A DNA stretch of 64,000 bases, taken from assembly GCA_009760855.2 (NCBI GenBank), contig WPIO01000145.1:213001-277000 (forward strand). The letters run 5' to 3'. The translations under genes were made by a program, and so were the position numbers. This document shows positions 1-23,344 of the stretch, piece by piece (within the stretch, counting starts at the first letter, position 1; each line of letters starts with the position of its first letter). This DNA is from Cristatella mucedo. Its lineage: Eukaryota; Bryozoa; Phylactolaemata; Cristatellidae. The notes beneath the pieces were generated by a model. The model searched no databases. It was not told the origin of the DNA and saw nothing but the letters and a program-made list of their open reading frames with translations.

Positions 1-21
1 TTTTCAGGATAAACAATTTGA

Positions 22-921
22 TTGTGCACCGGACATGGAGTGGTGGATTACGGCGTCAGTGGTTGCAGCTGTGTGTGCAGGGTTGTCAATGTTCCATTCA
101 TCAAGTTGCAGTCACGACATCTCATCATCGCCCAGAAACTTCCCGAGATCGAGAAACTGACCGCCCATCTATATTTGTTATTCAACATTGACAAAACGGG
201 CGAAGATCATGCAGCAGATGCAATCGGAGTTGGACGACTAAGTATTCCGTTTTACTCGGTTCGAGAATTTATTGAGGACCAGGGGACATTCTTCCGAGAC
301 CAGTTCAATTCGCTCGATAACGATCACCATTATGCAGTTGTCACAACAAAACTAGACACGTTTATGGTGAGCGTGGTTTAAGGAATGGTGCAAATCCAAG
401 CGGAACGCGACAGTTCTAACAATGCGGCCGCTTGTGAGGCACCTCCGGTGATGCCTGCTGAGCTGCTCGCACTTCGTTCGCGTGACTTTACTTCTTGTGG
501 CCTTGATCATCACAGTGATCGCCTAGCCCAATTTTGGACTGCGTCTATGATTGAGGCTGTTGAGCAGGGGCATCGCCATCTTGTGGCTAATGATGCCATC
601 GAGACGGCTGTTTCCAGGCACGACCAGTCGACGGATTTCAATGCTGCCTGGGATGACGTTGAACGTCACTCGCCTGAATCTTTATACAAACACCTGCGTC
701 AGTTCTACTGCGGATTGGCATCCGTTTTTGCTGACACTTCGTCGGTCTAGTCGGACTTCTCTGTGGTCAAGTGGGAAATGGACGACCGCAGCACCAATGT
801 TACATCATTAGCTTTGGAGGGCATCTTCCAGGCGAAGCAGTTTGATCGTGTGTCAACGCTTTATTTTAAATGCTTTCACGCCGTTTACACCAGTCACTTT
901 TTTTACAAGCAGGCTCAATAA
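22..921 (+). pseudogene. hAT-like transposase relic, C-terminal portion
   Basis: One reading frame runs from 22 to 921 and is interrupted only by TAA at 379-381 and TAG at 748-750; it ends at TAA 919-921. The part around 540-860 contains the segments FWTASMIEAVEQ, QFYCGLASVFADTSS and, after the second stop, SDFSVVKWEMDD followed by SLALEGIFQAKQF. From memory, this order resembles the C-terminal dimerisation region of hAT-type transposases, in particular a group abundant in oomycetes and some animals. The two stops make it a dead copy. The 5' half (22-380) is open but I do not recognise it; it may be the upstream part of the same transposase. The element continues beyond the left edge of the window. 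Confidence 0.5.
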
Positions 922-2263
922 CGTGTCATTTTACTCGTCTGATATGCTGTCGGGTGTGACGCCGAATTTAAGGGTCTGCGGCGCTCCGAAAGTAGATTAA
1001 TTTTGTTAAATTCGGCAAATGCCGAATTTAAGCAGGTCATCTGTTAAGGGTCACCTGCTAGGCCGGAGTCTGATCTATGGGCATGGCCAAATATGCGGTG
1101 ACGAGAGGTCACCGGGGCTCATGGGGAACGGAAGTTGGCCGAGTGAGTCTTGGTGTTGGACGCTTTCGGCATCGCCGAGTTATGCACCTAATTGGGTGCA
1201 GGCAGGCAACGAGTACCCGAGGCCCGAGCGGAGCCAGATAGCACGCTCTTTATTTTGGCTTGTATATTCCGCGTTTCCCCCTTGTAGCATGTTCGTGGTC
1301 CCCGTCAGCTGGCGTCTTTCGGCAGAAGCTCTCGATTGTGGTAGACGTCGACTCTGACTATCCAAGCAGTTACTCAGCTAGCTGGATCTTTGACGGCGTA
1401 CGCTCATGCTGTTGGAACGGAGTCGGTACAACGGCGGTACTGCGGAAGCCGACTGAGCAACTGACACGTTTGTTCGAGCTTTCGGCGTCATCTCACACCC
1501 CTATAGTTTACTTTGTGTCGGATCCTCCTTGTAAATTTGTTTAGTTCTCTTTTGTTGTTGGCGCATGCGATATTATAAAGAGGTTTAACCTGACGGCTGC
1601 TCGTCTTACCCTAGCTCAGCGGCATGGCGAGCTCGTCGGTGTAGCACTCAGGCTACACCGACGGGGCTTGGCTGGAAAGAGCCTCTGACCCTGGAAATCG
1701 GCTACAGTCTAGGCCGCCTAGCGCAGAAACTCGAGCGTCTTAGCGGTGGTGAAGAGCACCCGCACGAGCGTCTCGGTGCAGAGCGCAGAGCAGCACAGCC
1801 GCCAGATCGGCTCGGTCGCGGAGTGGAACTCCGAGAACGACGATGCCATAATGAGCCATAGTGGCTTTCACCTGGCGGATCGGCGGGCGACGAACCCATG
1901 AGACCGGTCGTCGGGGCTCGAACGGAGGCCTTCGGGAACCCCCGGGCACAGGGAGCGGTGCCCCAGCTTTGCCTAAATTTGGGCAGCATCTATGAACGGC
2001 TGCTCGTGAGGGGCAGAGCTGTACTGCGCCTCCTGCGAGTTACTGTCACGTAGCCTACACCCCATCCAATCGGAATCTAATCCAATTCATCCCCATCCGG
2101 TCGGAGCTCGTTAATGTTAAATAAATATCCTGACAGAGCCCGAATGACAAACCGCTGAACAGGGCACCGCCTGAGCAGGCAGTAGAGGATATCGAGGGGA
2201 GCCAATGGCTACACGACTTTCCAGTCGTGAGAGCCGGCCCCTCCCCAGCGAGGCTGATGGACT
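922..2263. other. Intergenic stretch without a recognisable gene
   Basis: No convincing coding potential is seen on either strand. The stretch holds the short palindrome at 1006-1031 and a copy of one of its arms at 961-971. A GC-rich part at 1690-1990 gives only short overlapping open frames in several phases, which is what GC-rich non-coding DNA usually produces. Confidence 0.5.
1006..1031. repeat. Perfect 12-bp palindrome with 2-base spacer
   Basis: TTAAATTCGGCA (1006-1017) is followed by AA and then its exact reverse complement TGCCGAATTTAA (1020-1031). A further copy of the right arm core, GCCGAATTTAA, lies at 961-971. It could be the abutting ends of small transposons or a transposon terminus, and it lies just 3' of the hAT-like relic. 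Confidence 0.6.
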
Positions 2264-2839
2264 ATGAAATCTATTTTCTATGGGGGAAGCGCCGTAGTGT
2301 TCGCCTGCGGCTTCTACTGTTGTAATAAGCGAAGCGCCTTGACACTAACGTACATGTCTCACCTGTGGCCAATAGTTAAGCCGTTGAAGCAGTGCTTCGT
2401 TAGGCCACTAATGCAGATTCTATTTCGTGTCGCCTGCTACGATTCATCGAGTTCTCAATATATCTGCCCGTTGAGAGTAATAAAGCAGTCTCGTTTATCG
2501 CGAACGTTCGCCCGCCGTGTCTCCGTGAGACTACCACAAGACCTGCCGCCGCCGGAGCACTATTATACAGCACCGGCCAGCTCGTCGGGTCTGAGCGGAC
2601 GCTATCCTTTCCTCTCTTCTCTCACTTCCGGCTCCGGCGAATGCTACGCTACGGCGACGAGTTCACCGGTATGTAAGGCCTTCGCCGCCTGCGTCCAATG
2701 CAGCCATCGTCGTCGTCATTCGCAATCGGCAGAGGATTCATTTATCCTTCTCTTCGTCGCGTCGCTCGGACGCGGCCCACATACATCTGCTTACATCTAT
2801 GCTAGCAAGCAGCTACGCACGGATGCAGAAGTGGAGTAG
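2264..2839 (+). CDS. Unrecognised 191-codon open frame
   Basis: An ATG-initiated frame runs 191 codons to TAG at 2837-2839. The product is rich in Ser, Leu, Arg and Cys and shows no motif, signal peptide or repeat that I recognise. No splice-site pattern or codon signature supports it, and in 64 kb read in six frames one frame of this length is expected by chance. I list it only as an open frame. Confidence 0.12.
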   Translation: MKSIFYGGSAVVFACGFYCCNKRSALTLTYMSHLWPIVKPLKQCFVRPLMQILFRVACYDSSSSQYICPLRVIKQSRLSRTFARRVSVRLPQDLPPPEHYYTAPASSSGLSGRYPFLSSLTSGSGECYATATSSPVCKAFAACVQCSHRRRHSQSAEDSFILLFVASLGRGPHTSAYIYASKQLRTDAEVE

Positions 2840-2924
2840 AAAAGCCAGGAAGTAGAGGTTCGACAGGAGAAGCGCTTGCCAGATACTCGGCAGACACATG
2901 CAACATAGGTTAGCAATACGTAAA

Positions 2925-2983
2925 TACACACACACAAACACAAACACAAACACAAACATATATCTATATATATAATACAATTT
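2925..2983. repeat. (CA/CAAA)n-(TA)n simple repeat at a SINE tail
   Basis: Imperfect CACACAAACA repeats lead into TATATCTATATATATAATA. The repeat directly abuts the 3' end of the minus-strand SINE-B copy starting at 2984, the same arrangement as at 11.4 kb and 42.6 kb. Confidence 0.8.
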
Positions 2984-3125
2984 TGTTCATTTGTATTGCC
3001 CCCTATAGAACTTGATCTCTATGTGGGTGCTTCATAGATCCCGCAGGGCTCGAACGCACGACCTAGTTCGTCAAAGGCGAGAGCACCATAATCCGTGGGC
3101 CAGACCTGAGCGGCAATCAGGTAGC
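2984..3125 (-). mobile_element. SINE-B copy, tRNA-derived, LINE-type tail
   Basis: Read on the minus strand it has an A-box-like start (near 3100-3120), a B box of the form GCGTTCGAGCCC (about 3046-3057), and then a tail matching the CR1/L2-like LINE 3' end: a GCACC or GCGCC arm, GAGATnAAGTTCT, then a near-complement arm and TATA-rich sequence. Three more copies occur at 11485-11645, 42620-42770 and 49822-49965. This copy is the most diverged. Confidence 0.65.
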
Positions 3126-4093
3126 AGATGGCGATACGAGTTGTGGAGTAACATTTCGTCATTTATTCGGCATACGCGCATTCGGGCGGATGGGGGCGAG
3201 CGAGTACAACAGAAACAGCAGCAGAGTGAGCGAACGTCCGTCCGTCCTTCTAATTCTGCTGCTCCAGGCAGATCGCTAGACGGACGCGAGCGGATCTCGT
3301 TGCGGCGGCCATTGACGCTTCGTGGGATCTGAGCGGAAGTGGCTCGTCATCTGCTCGCTGCTATGCAGCCGTGCCAGCAGCGAGCGAACGCAAGAAATAG
3401 TGAGCTCGGTGGCAGTCCACGCTGTTAGTGCTGTCCTCCCTGTCGGTTGTTGCTGGCATTATAAAAGCAGGTGAGCAGTTCATCAGAGCACCACATGCAA
3501 TTTCACTGGGCGGCTCGCGAGATCCCTGTTGCCACGCCACGAGCAAACACTTGGTTGCGTGCAACTGACAGAGCACAGGAGAACGCGGAAGTCACGTGTA
3601 TAATTCCGATTTTCCTCTAATTCCCTGACAACTGAAATGAAAAACGCATTGCAACTGCAACGTTAGTCCTACAGGTCAGAAATATTAAATAGACGGTGCA
3701 TTTAAACTTGCTCTCACTTTTTCGCTATGCACACTACAGCTGCAGTGAGCCCTACACAGGCGTCAGCAGTCAGAAACCCACCACTTCACGTGTGGCATTG
3801 AACTCACTCGAACCTCTTTTAATGCTGGCCTGAGGCAAAAAAGAAACGAGGCAACACGTTTTAGATGCCGCATTCAAAAGAAGCCGCATTCATTTTCAAA
3901 AGACGCAAAGCCAGCTGGCCAGCGAAGCGGAGCAACGACAATTGTGCTTGGTTGCCGTTATTTTTACTGTATATATTATACTCTTCCTCTTGCCGATGTG
4001 ACTGCCAAGCACAACCTAGGCTTTCACTTTTATTCAGATGACACTCAGATGCACTTTGCTTTGATTCCTCCCAGCCCTCCAGCACGTCAAATT
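3126..4093. other. Intergenic stretch, nothing recognised
   Basis: Short open frames occur in both directions, but there is no domain, splice pattern or repeat that I can name. The composition is ordinary apart from a small GC-rich part at 3160-3400. Confidence 0.4.
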
Positions 4094-4424
4094 ATTTCAA
4101 CTCCCTTGCCGCTTATGTAATAAAAATAATAATAAAAATAATAATAATAATGCACTTGATAAAGCACCCTCGGAGAACTCAATCTCTCTAGGCGCTTAAC
4201 ATTTGCTGCAAAGGGAAATGCTATGGAATGGTGAGTAATATCATGCTTGATAAACAAAATGAATAACATGGTTAGGGGTGACATATACAGGGTCAGCATG
4301 CAAGTGTGGTTAGTGGCAGCATGCACAGTGTCAGCACGCATAATAATAATATTGCACTTGATAAGCACATGAAGGACGAATCACAGGGACCCACTAAATG
4401 CTGTCCTAAATAGGTGTGTTTTTT
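4094..4424 (-). mobile_element. CR1/L2-like LINE 3' UTR, 5'-truncated
   Basis: On the minus strand this is the 3' untranslated region and tail of LINE family 1. It has a conserved block with GTGCTGACACTGTGCATGCT, the tail core of GCGCCTAGAGAGATTGAGTTCT type, and a terminal run of ATT/TTA triplets (rich in AAT on the + strand at 4124-4150). The same block recurs in the longer copy at 34440-35900. It abuts a plus-strand LINE fragment at about 4425. Confidence 0.75.
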
Positions 4425-5200
4425 AGTTCTTTATATTGATGACATCCGCACATGGATGGCAGCAAACCTTCTTAAATTGAATGATGATAAAACCAACATC
4501 CTAGTTATGGGCAAGCCAAGCGTGATTCTGAAATTGGAAAGGCTACGCTTAAAGTTGGCTCTGCCTGCATATTTCCTGTCGTATCTATACGAAATCTACG
4601 TGTAATGTTTCAAAGTAACCTTTCGTTAGACGACCACATCAGCTCCTCATCAAGTCTGCCTACTTTCGGCTACAGAATATTGCCAAAACTCGAGCTTGTT
4701 TAGGCAGTGATACCACACCCAAGTTGGTCCATGCATTTATTGCATCCCGTCTTGGCTTCTCAAAATCGCTGCTCTACCTTGGCTTCCATGCTCGCCGCTC
4801 TGTCATCTAAAGTGAAACTTTAGGCAATCGGGCCTTAAGTGTTTATGTACCGCAAATCTGGCACTCCTTTCAGTCACTTAGTGTCACTACCGGCAATGAC
4901 TCGGCGATATTTAAACCGCAGTTAAGCACGCATCTGTTCCCGTCGAGTTCACTGCACTCGCCACAATGAACCCGTCTTTTTAGCTACTGTGTTTGCTTTG
5001 CGTCCATCCTTTGGCAGGATTCAATGCGTGTTATTAGCCGGGGATCATTTGAACCGGTGGCCACGAGTCATTTCTTGGTCTCAGTATACTTTTATTTGAC
5101 TAACCGTCGGTATTCCAGTAAGTTTTAAGCACCCGAGGACCATCCAAGTTCTCTTAGGGCGCTCTGCAAGTGATCCATAATATAACATAATATGATGTAA
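4425..5200 (+). pseudogene. CR1/L2-like LINE fragment: end of RT and C-terminal region
   Basis: The frame at 4432-4605 encodes DDIRTWMAANLLKLNDDKTN, the segment that follows the YADD catalytic box in CR1/L2-type reverse transcriptases. The match continues with frameshifts through about 4950. The copy ends with its own tail near 5150-5220 (TCTCTTAGGGCGCTCTGCAA, then AT-rich triplets). It lies head-to-head against the minus-strand 3' UTR at 4094-4424, so this is either nested insertion or two independent insertions. Confidence 0.7.
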
Positions 5201-5932
5201 TAATAATGATAATTATTATAAAGTTTAGCTCGACATTATCACTCAATATGTTGGCCAACGGACTGAGATCTTATTAAGCCTTAAACGCGCGGACAGTTAG
5301 AGTCAGCGGACACGAAAGAATGCCAAGAATGCTTAGCCAGCCGTTGCACGTCAATGCTCCGACGCTTTGCAAGCATGCTCGCTGGCAGTTCTAACAGACG
5401 GTTGAGCATGCCAGTGCCAGTGCTATGCGCCCGAAGCGCACGAGCGAGCCGAGCGACCTGAGAGCAGCGAGCAGCGAGCAGCGAGCAGCGAGCTGAGAGC
5501 TGAGAGCTGAGAGTAGCGAGCGCCTCGCAGCTCGTTCGCTGCTTCGTGGCCTTTTCGGGCGAGTAGTGTTGCGGAATATAAAGCGCGCCCGCTGCAGCTC
5601 GCCACAAGTTTCTCTAGGGCCGAAACAAAAGTTTGAGGAAGCATATTTCAACCGCGTTCGTTAGAGGAAAACAATGAGGCGCGTTTACTAAAGCAGCCAG
5701 CTCTGCGCCCGCCTTTGTCCACGGCGCTGGCCGCTGGCGGTGCTTTGTGGCACCCTTTAGAGCGACCTGTTGGCAACCGCTCTCGTCCAGAACGCCGCCG
5801 GACGACGGGCACACGAAATATCGGGCCCTTGTGGCGAAGGCGTGACGGTGCTGCGGCGGTCGGCAGTCGGCGGGCTTAGTTAGGGATCGACAGTGTCGCC
5901 GCTCCACGGCTGACGGGGCCTGAGCACGTGAG

Positions 5933-5933
<1 letters not shown>
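5200..5933. other. Region upstream of the CNBD2-like gene
   Basis: No gene is recognised. A degenerate tandem repeat of AGCAGCG and AGCTGAG units lies at about 5461-5515 and creates long but meaningless open frames in several phases. GC content rises toward the gene start at 6276. Confidence 0.5.
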
Positions 5934-5973
<40 letters not shown>

Positions 5974-6002
5974 CTGCAGATCGCGACCGACGAAAGCGTG
6001 TG

Positions 6003-6088
<86 letters not shown>
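5934..6088. repeat. (CT)n ... (GA)n inverted microsatellite pair
   Basis: A (CT)n tract at 5934-5970 is separated by 35 bases from a (GA)n tract at 6006-6088. The two tracts are complementary and could pair as a long hairpin or form triplex DNA. They lie about 190-340 bases upstream of the CNBD2-like start codon, in the likely promoter or 5' UTR. Confidence 0.9.
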
Positions 6089-6090
<2 letters not shown>

Positions 6091-6216
6091 GGGGGTCGCA
6101 GTTCGTGTGCCATTCGGTCACGAGCTGATAATTAAGCAGTTTCGGAGAGACGAGAAATCGCTAGCAGCAGCGCTCATCACGCTATCGCGACCGACCGACC
6201 GACTGACCGGGACAGC

Positions 6217-6249
<33 letters not shown>

Positions 6250-6275
6250 ACTCGTAAGGACCTTTGCGGTACGGC
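6089..6275 (+). promoter_or_regulatory. Likely 5' UTR / promoter-proximal region of CNBD2-like gene
   Basis: This GC-rich stretch directly precedes the first coding exon and contains a (CCG)n run at 6217-6249. No TATA box is evident. A GTAAGG at about 6254 could be a donor for an alternative 5' exon. The assignment rests on position only. Confidence 0.35.
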
Positions 6276-18041
<11,766 letters not shown>

Positions 18042-18211
18042 CCGACAGAAGATACGCGTGCGTTACTTGCAAAGCATTCTGATTTCCGGTTCTATTCTCT
18101 GACCCAAATATATACGCAACGCAGTAAAGCAAGGTACAAATGAGTACTCGCTGTATTTTTGGATAACAAATTTAATATGTTATGAATTGTGTTTGCAGTA
18201 TTTGCGAAGCT

Positions 18212-18217
18212 AATAAA
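18212..18217 (+). terminator. AATAAA polyadenylation signal for CNBD2-like gene
   Basis: AATAAA lies 171 bases after the stop codon at 18039-18041, in AT-rich DNA. It is the first good hexamer downstream. Confidence 0.5.
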
Positions 18218-20326
18218 TATTTTGCGAATGCGGTAGCACCCTGTTTAGAGCGCACGCCTGCTTTGGTTCAGAGCGATCGATGCGTCAATCGACTGTGATC
18301 GATGCAATGCCTACTTTAATCTGATTCTATTTCTATCACGCATTTTTGAATTTACAATATAACTGTAGTTCACATGTGATACAAAGAAATCTTTTTCTGA
18401 AGAATTTAGCGAAAGAATAATAGAAAAATATCTACTTAGATTTTAAATTTTGGAAGACGAGCGAGTTATAATCGACCAATGCAGTGGCTGGTTTTTGTTT
18501 TACGGCTGTAAAGGTCAAGTTTCGAGAGGTCTTACATTTTCGGAAGAGGCAAGATATTTTACGCTAAAATGTTACCTTAAAATGTGCTCCGGTTAGGTCG
18601 ACAAGACGGCATGAGGTGGCCATTCCCAGTCGCTTCCGGGAGGCTCGTCATGCTTTTCAGTTGTCGGCTACTGGTAGGATTATGAATACATGAACCTGGA
18701 TGGAATTGCGTGAGCGGTCTTTTTACTTTTAAATAGTAGAGGAATTTAGTTGAATATTCAGCTGCCACTGCTCGCTCAGGCGCAATGCGAAGCAAGCCTG
18801 CGAAGTAAACTAGGCAAAAACGAGAGCTAGAAGCTGGCTAAAAACTGCGCGTAGTTAGCGAGCACCGCATGTTTATCTGTCCCTAAAATCTGGACAAGGA
18901 GCAAGTTAATTCTCGACGCTTTCAGCAGGACCGAGCTTTACTATTTGGAAGTTCCAGGAGAATGGAGTGGTTTAAAAATAGACCTTTCAAGGCACTAGGA
19001 CTTAAGATCAGCTCGTAGAGCGAGCTTGGAGATCTTTTAGCTGAACGGTACCGTAACTTGTCAAAGTGTTCTGGCCATAGCCGATGACAACACATGGTCT
19101 ATGGTTACGCTCGCTTCCAAAGACACGGGGTGGCTCGTCAGTATGTCTGAAAATCGAGACTAGTTCCTAATGTCATGTTAGTTCCATCAAACCGGACATA
19201 GATTGTTTCATATTGTAATAATTACGCAAATGCTAATTTTTGTAAGCTCTGCGGTGCTGGCGAATCAGCAGGAAAGATTGTCTAATAGAAACCATTTCTG
19301 TGCACCCATTGAGAACCACTGATTCACTTTTTACCAAAATTTGCATGCTCTTTGCATACGATCAAGGTCTTTGATATGAAGAGCTAAGATATTGCTAACC
19401 TTGCAAGGTAAAAACCAGCAGCTACCAGGTGCTCTGCAGCGTGCAGCATGCAGTGTCGATTTGAATTCGCCGTCGTTTCCCCATGCATTGACCAACTTTG
19501 CAAAGCTTTTGGCTCAAAGCGGCATCACACCAATTTGCGACAATCTTGCTCGTTCTGATGAATAGATGAATACTAATGAACTGATCAACAACAGGTGAGC
19601 AAATCACCGGGAACAAAGTAATCAAGACTGCAACAAGCCGAATTAAGTGAAATCGCAGCAAGTGAGATTGCCAGCCTATCCATTGCTAGTTACATTCGTT
19701 TGATTGAGGACAGGCCGTGAGAAATAAGGTTTAGAAACTCAGAAGATTGTTCTAAGACAAATCACACTTTGTCCGTTGAGCCTGATTTATCCGTTTTCTG
19801 CTGTACACACTTTTGACTTGCGCTCAATCGGAGCTATACAAAGACTTCGGAAGCGAATCAGTATGATTAAACGCGACTCCGTCAAGTCCAGAAGCGGCTG
19901 GGCAGTAGGAACAGCAGTCTGCATGTTGCCGCATTCTCAAAACCTCGCTGGCCTAACCTTTCAAGTATTGAGAACGTTCAAATGCACTTTTCACTCACGA
20001 GAACGGACAATGATGACGTTCGGATGCTTCAGGCTTATTGTAGAAGCAGCAATTATGCGAAGGTTTCAGTATCTGTAGGCCCAAGCTGTTTCGAAAATCG
20101 CAACAAACGGTGCCGCTATGCAAATTTGCTACGTCATCTCGGTTGACAGCTAAGCATTGGCACGAGGACATACATACATTCGGATGGAATGTCTGCATGT
20201 TTGTCTACCAACGAAACTTTTGCTCCATTTGCTCTATCAACGAACCATCAATAGATCAAGTGGTTCGATAAGAGGCTTGCGGATTCACGCAGCTGCTTCA
20301 GCATTGAGATTTTAAGCAGCAGAAAC
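18218..20326. other. Intergenic stretch, nothing recognised
   Basis: AT-leaning unique-looking sequence with only short open frames on both strands. No splice-supported exon, RNA gene or known repeat is seen. Confidence 0.45.
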
Positions 20327-20451
<125 letters not shown>

Positions 20452-20670
20452 CAAGCACGTTAAACAGAGCTTCGCATATGATATATTTCAGCTCACTCCA
20501 AATTTAGCGTTGCCACCAAGTTAGCCATTCCATCATCTGGATTATTTCGAGGTAGCATGTGGCCACCTTGTCTGGGTGCGACTTTCAGCCGACCTGACGT
20601 AGCTTCGTTAGCCCCGAGCTTACGAGCTTAGTCCATGACCATAATCGATCGACTCGTGATCGATCGTGAT

Positions 20671-20718
20671 GATCATGCTCGTATCGATCATCGACTCATG
20701 ATCGATACGAGCATGATC
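20671..20718. repeat. Perfect 20-bp palindrome, 8-base loop
   Basis: Arms 20671-20690 and 20699-20718 are exact reverse complements around the loop TCGACTCA. The arms contain GATCATGCTCG and repeated ATCGAT motifs; related ATCGATC words occur from 20644 to 20735. Confidence 0.85.
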
Positions 20719-20785
20719 CAATGAGCATGATCGCTCTTGTGAGTGACCAATAAAGGAACGGCCGCTTTACGTCGCACGCAAGATT

Positions 20786-20828
20786 CCGGTGCCGCAGTGC
20801 CGCAGTGCTGCAGGCACTGCGGCACCGG
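20786..20828. repeat. Perfect 16-bp GC-rich palindrome, 11-base loop
   Basis: CCGGTGCCGCAGTGCC (20786-20801) pairs exactly with 20813-20828. The left arm is built from repeated GCCGCAGT words. It is the second strong hairpin within 160 bases. Confidence 0.85.
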
Positions 20829-21995
20829 AGCTGAGGCACCGGGAGCCTGAGCGACTACTGCAGAGGAGTCACTCTACGGAGGCTGCTGTCTTGGTGGTAG
20901 CGATATCAAAGGCAGGTTCGCGGAAATTTCCTTTGGCGTGCTTTTTGGCGTGCTTCCATAAGTGCTGGGAGAAATCACGGCGCGTGCTAAAAGTTCGAAA
21001 TCCACAAACAGTTTTGCGGGATATTTTTGAGGATTGGTGAGAAATTAGTGTTGGAGGTTTTGGCGTTTGCTCGAGGGCCTGCAGTGAGTAGGTCACATAT
21101 GTACAGCACTGTCAAGAAACGGGAAGACGCTTTAATTATTTACTGAGTATGCCAACTATTACTTAGGGGATGAGTACTACTGGTCTGGAGCGTGATGTTG
21201 GCAGAGAAGTGTGAGAGTCTAGGACAGCGTTACAATCTCGGCAGAATCTGCAGATCTGGCCCATAAATGCTCAGTCAAAGATTCATTCGGACAGCCGGGA
21301 TTGCACTGCTGTTTTCATTAGATGGTGCATTTTTGGTCAATCGGTTGTTAGTTTATACGGTAAAGGCGGCTTCCGGGATTAGCTCCGAGCTGGTTGTGCG
21401 ATTGGCTACCGTTGGTGGTGTGCCTCCGAGATCCATCAAAATAAGTACAGAAACGGTTTCATCCAATTTAGTCGTACAAATTAACGTCTTGCTTCGACGC
21501 TTAGAGCGAAATTTAACCAAGGCAAAGCTAGTATAACATGTTGCAGTGGTTCAGACTTCTACAACATACATCCATGCCACTTGCTCGCGCCTTTACGGAC
21601 CAAGCATTGCTTGCTCAGGCTTTAGTCTTAGAAGAGTATTGTAGAAATTGTGCATATAGAGTAGGAGGAATGTACTTGAAGATTTTTGCAGGCCCCACTT
21701 TGCATTACAATTCATTACTAAGCTAACATTGATTGTAAATTACAATTGACTGTAGAATAACAGTGTCTCATTACGCAAGCAAATCTTGAAAATACCTAAA
21801 AAGACCGAAGACTTTTGGTTTAAGTAAAGGCAAGTTGGCACGAATAAAAGTCAAGAATACACCACCAGTAGCCATGTTAAGCCTAGTCATCTAGAAAAAA
21901 TAAAAAGCCTTTCCGTGTTTAATGCAACCAACTAGTAACTGTTCTTGTGAAAAGGGGGAGAGGAGGCTTGCCTGCAGTAAGCGACGGTCCTATCA
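20829..21995. other. Intergenic stretch with unrecognised short open frames
   Basis: Frames at 21267-21536 and 21538-21726 on the + strand are open but show no motif that I know and no splice context. Nothing else is recognised. Confidence 0.4.
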
Positions 21996-22080
21996 AGCGA
22001 TGAGCAGGCCTGCTCAATTTCGGCCCTAGGCAGCCCGAGACCCTGCGGAGCTCCGAGGTCACGGTCACGGACTCGACGTA
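21996..22080 (-). mobile_element. RLE-type LINE fragment, inverted 5' piece
   Basis: CCCGAGACCCTGCGG and the following bases that end in ACGGACTCG match the antisense of the RLE-type LINE at 57835-57912. It lies in opposite orientation to the 3' piece of what appears to be the same family at 22320-22715. Confidence 0.55.
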
Positions 22081-22122
22081 CTAGATAGACTACATGTCCT
22101 GAACTACATATACATGTACTGA

Positions 22123-22125
<3 letters not shown>

Positions 22126-22206
<81 letters not shown>
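22126..22206. repeat. (CA)n(TA)n microsatellite
   Basis: About 70 bases of CA repeats are followed by TATATATATA. More TA-rich sequence continues to about 22330. Confidence 0.95.
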
Positions 22207-22208
<2 letters not shown>

Positions 22209-22319
22209 CACGTACTGAACTGAAAGTAGATTTACATGTTGATATACCACCGGACATATACATGTATATATATACATATATATGCATATTATATATATAT
22301 ATATATTTATAGAATATAT

Positions 22320-22715
22320 ATACAAGCAGGACCTTGTCGTTGACAATGGCACTGATTTACTAATTGGGGACGTGACTGTGCCATTCAACAGCAGCGAGGA
22401 TGCTCTGATTGTGGAGGCCCGAAACAAGACCGATAAATAGGCAGCCATTGCCCGGTCTTTCCTGACCGCTGGCCACCGGTCGGCATGGGTGAGGCCCTTA
22501 GTGGTCGGGGCTCTCGGCAGCTGGTGGTCGGACAATGGAGCTTGCCTGGCCGAACTCGGCATCCCACGCTTGGAGAGGACGGCTTTGAGGCGGCACTGCG
22601 TCTCCGACGCCATTACCGGCTCGGAAGCCGTGTGGTTCCTGTTCTTGAACCGGGAGACCCGGGTAGCACACTCGAGCCCGGCAGGACAGGGCACCGCCGG
22701 TCAATGTATATATAT
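22320..22715 (+). pseudogene. RLE-type (R2/NeSL-like) LINE 3' end
   Basis: The + strand reads DVTVPFNSSEDALIVEA, a stop at 22438-22440, then VRPLVVGALGSWWSDN, LGIPRLERTALRRHCVSDAI. DVTVPF fits the catalytic core of the restriction-like endonuclease found at the C-terminus of R2/NeSL-type LINEs, and LVVGALGSW with CVSDAI fits the segment after it. The 3' terminus, GGGCACCGCCGGTCAATG followed by TATATATAC, matches the end of the minus-strand copy at 56.2 kb. Confidence 0.7.
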
Positions 22716-23279
<564 letters not shown>

Positions 23280-23344
23280 GTGTGTGTAACAGAAAGTTGT
23301 CGGGAACCGATGCGTCTCCAGCTGAGACTTAAATGACGCTAGGT

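Noticed and set aside
5876-6128. Ser-Leu and Arg-Glu repeat frames near 6 kb
   Set aside because: They are translations of the (CT)n and (GA)n microsatellites.
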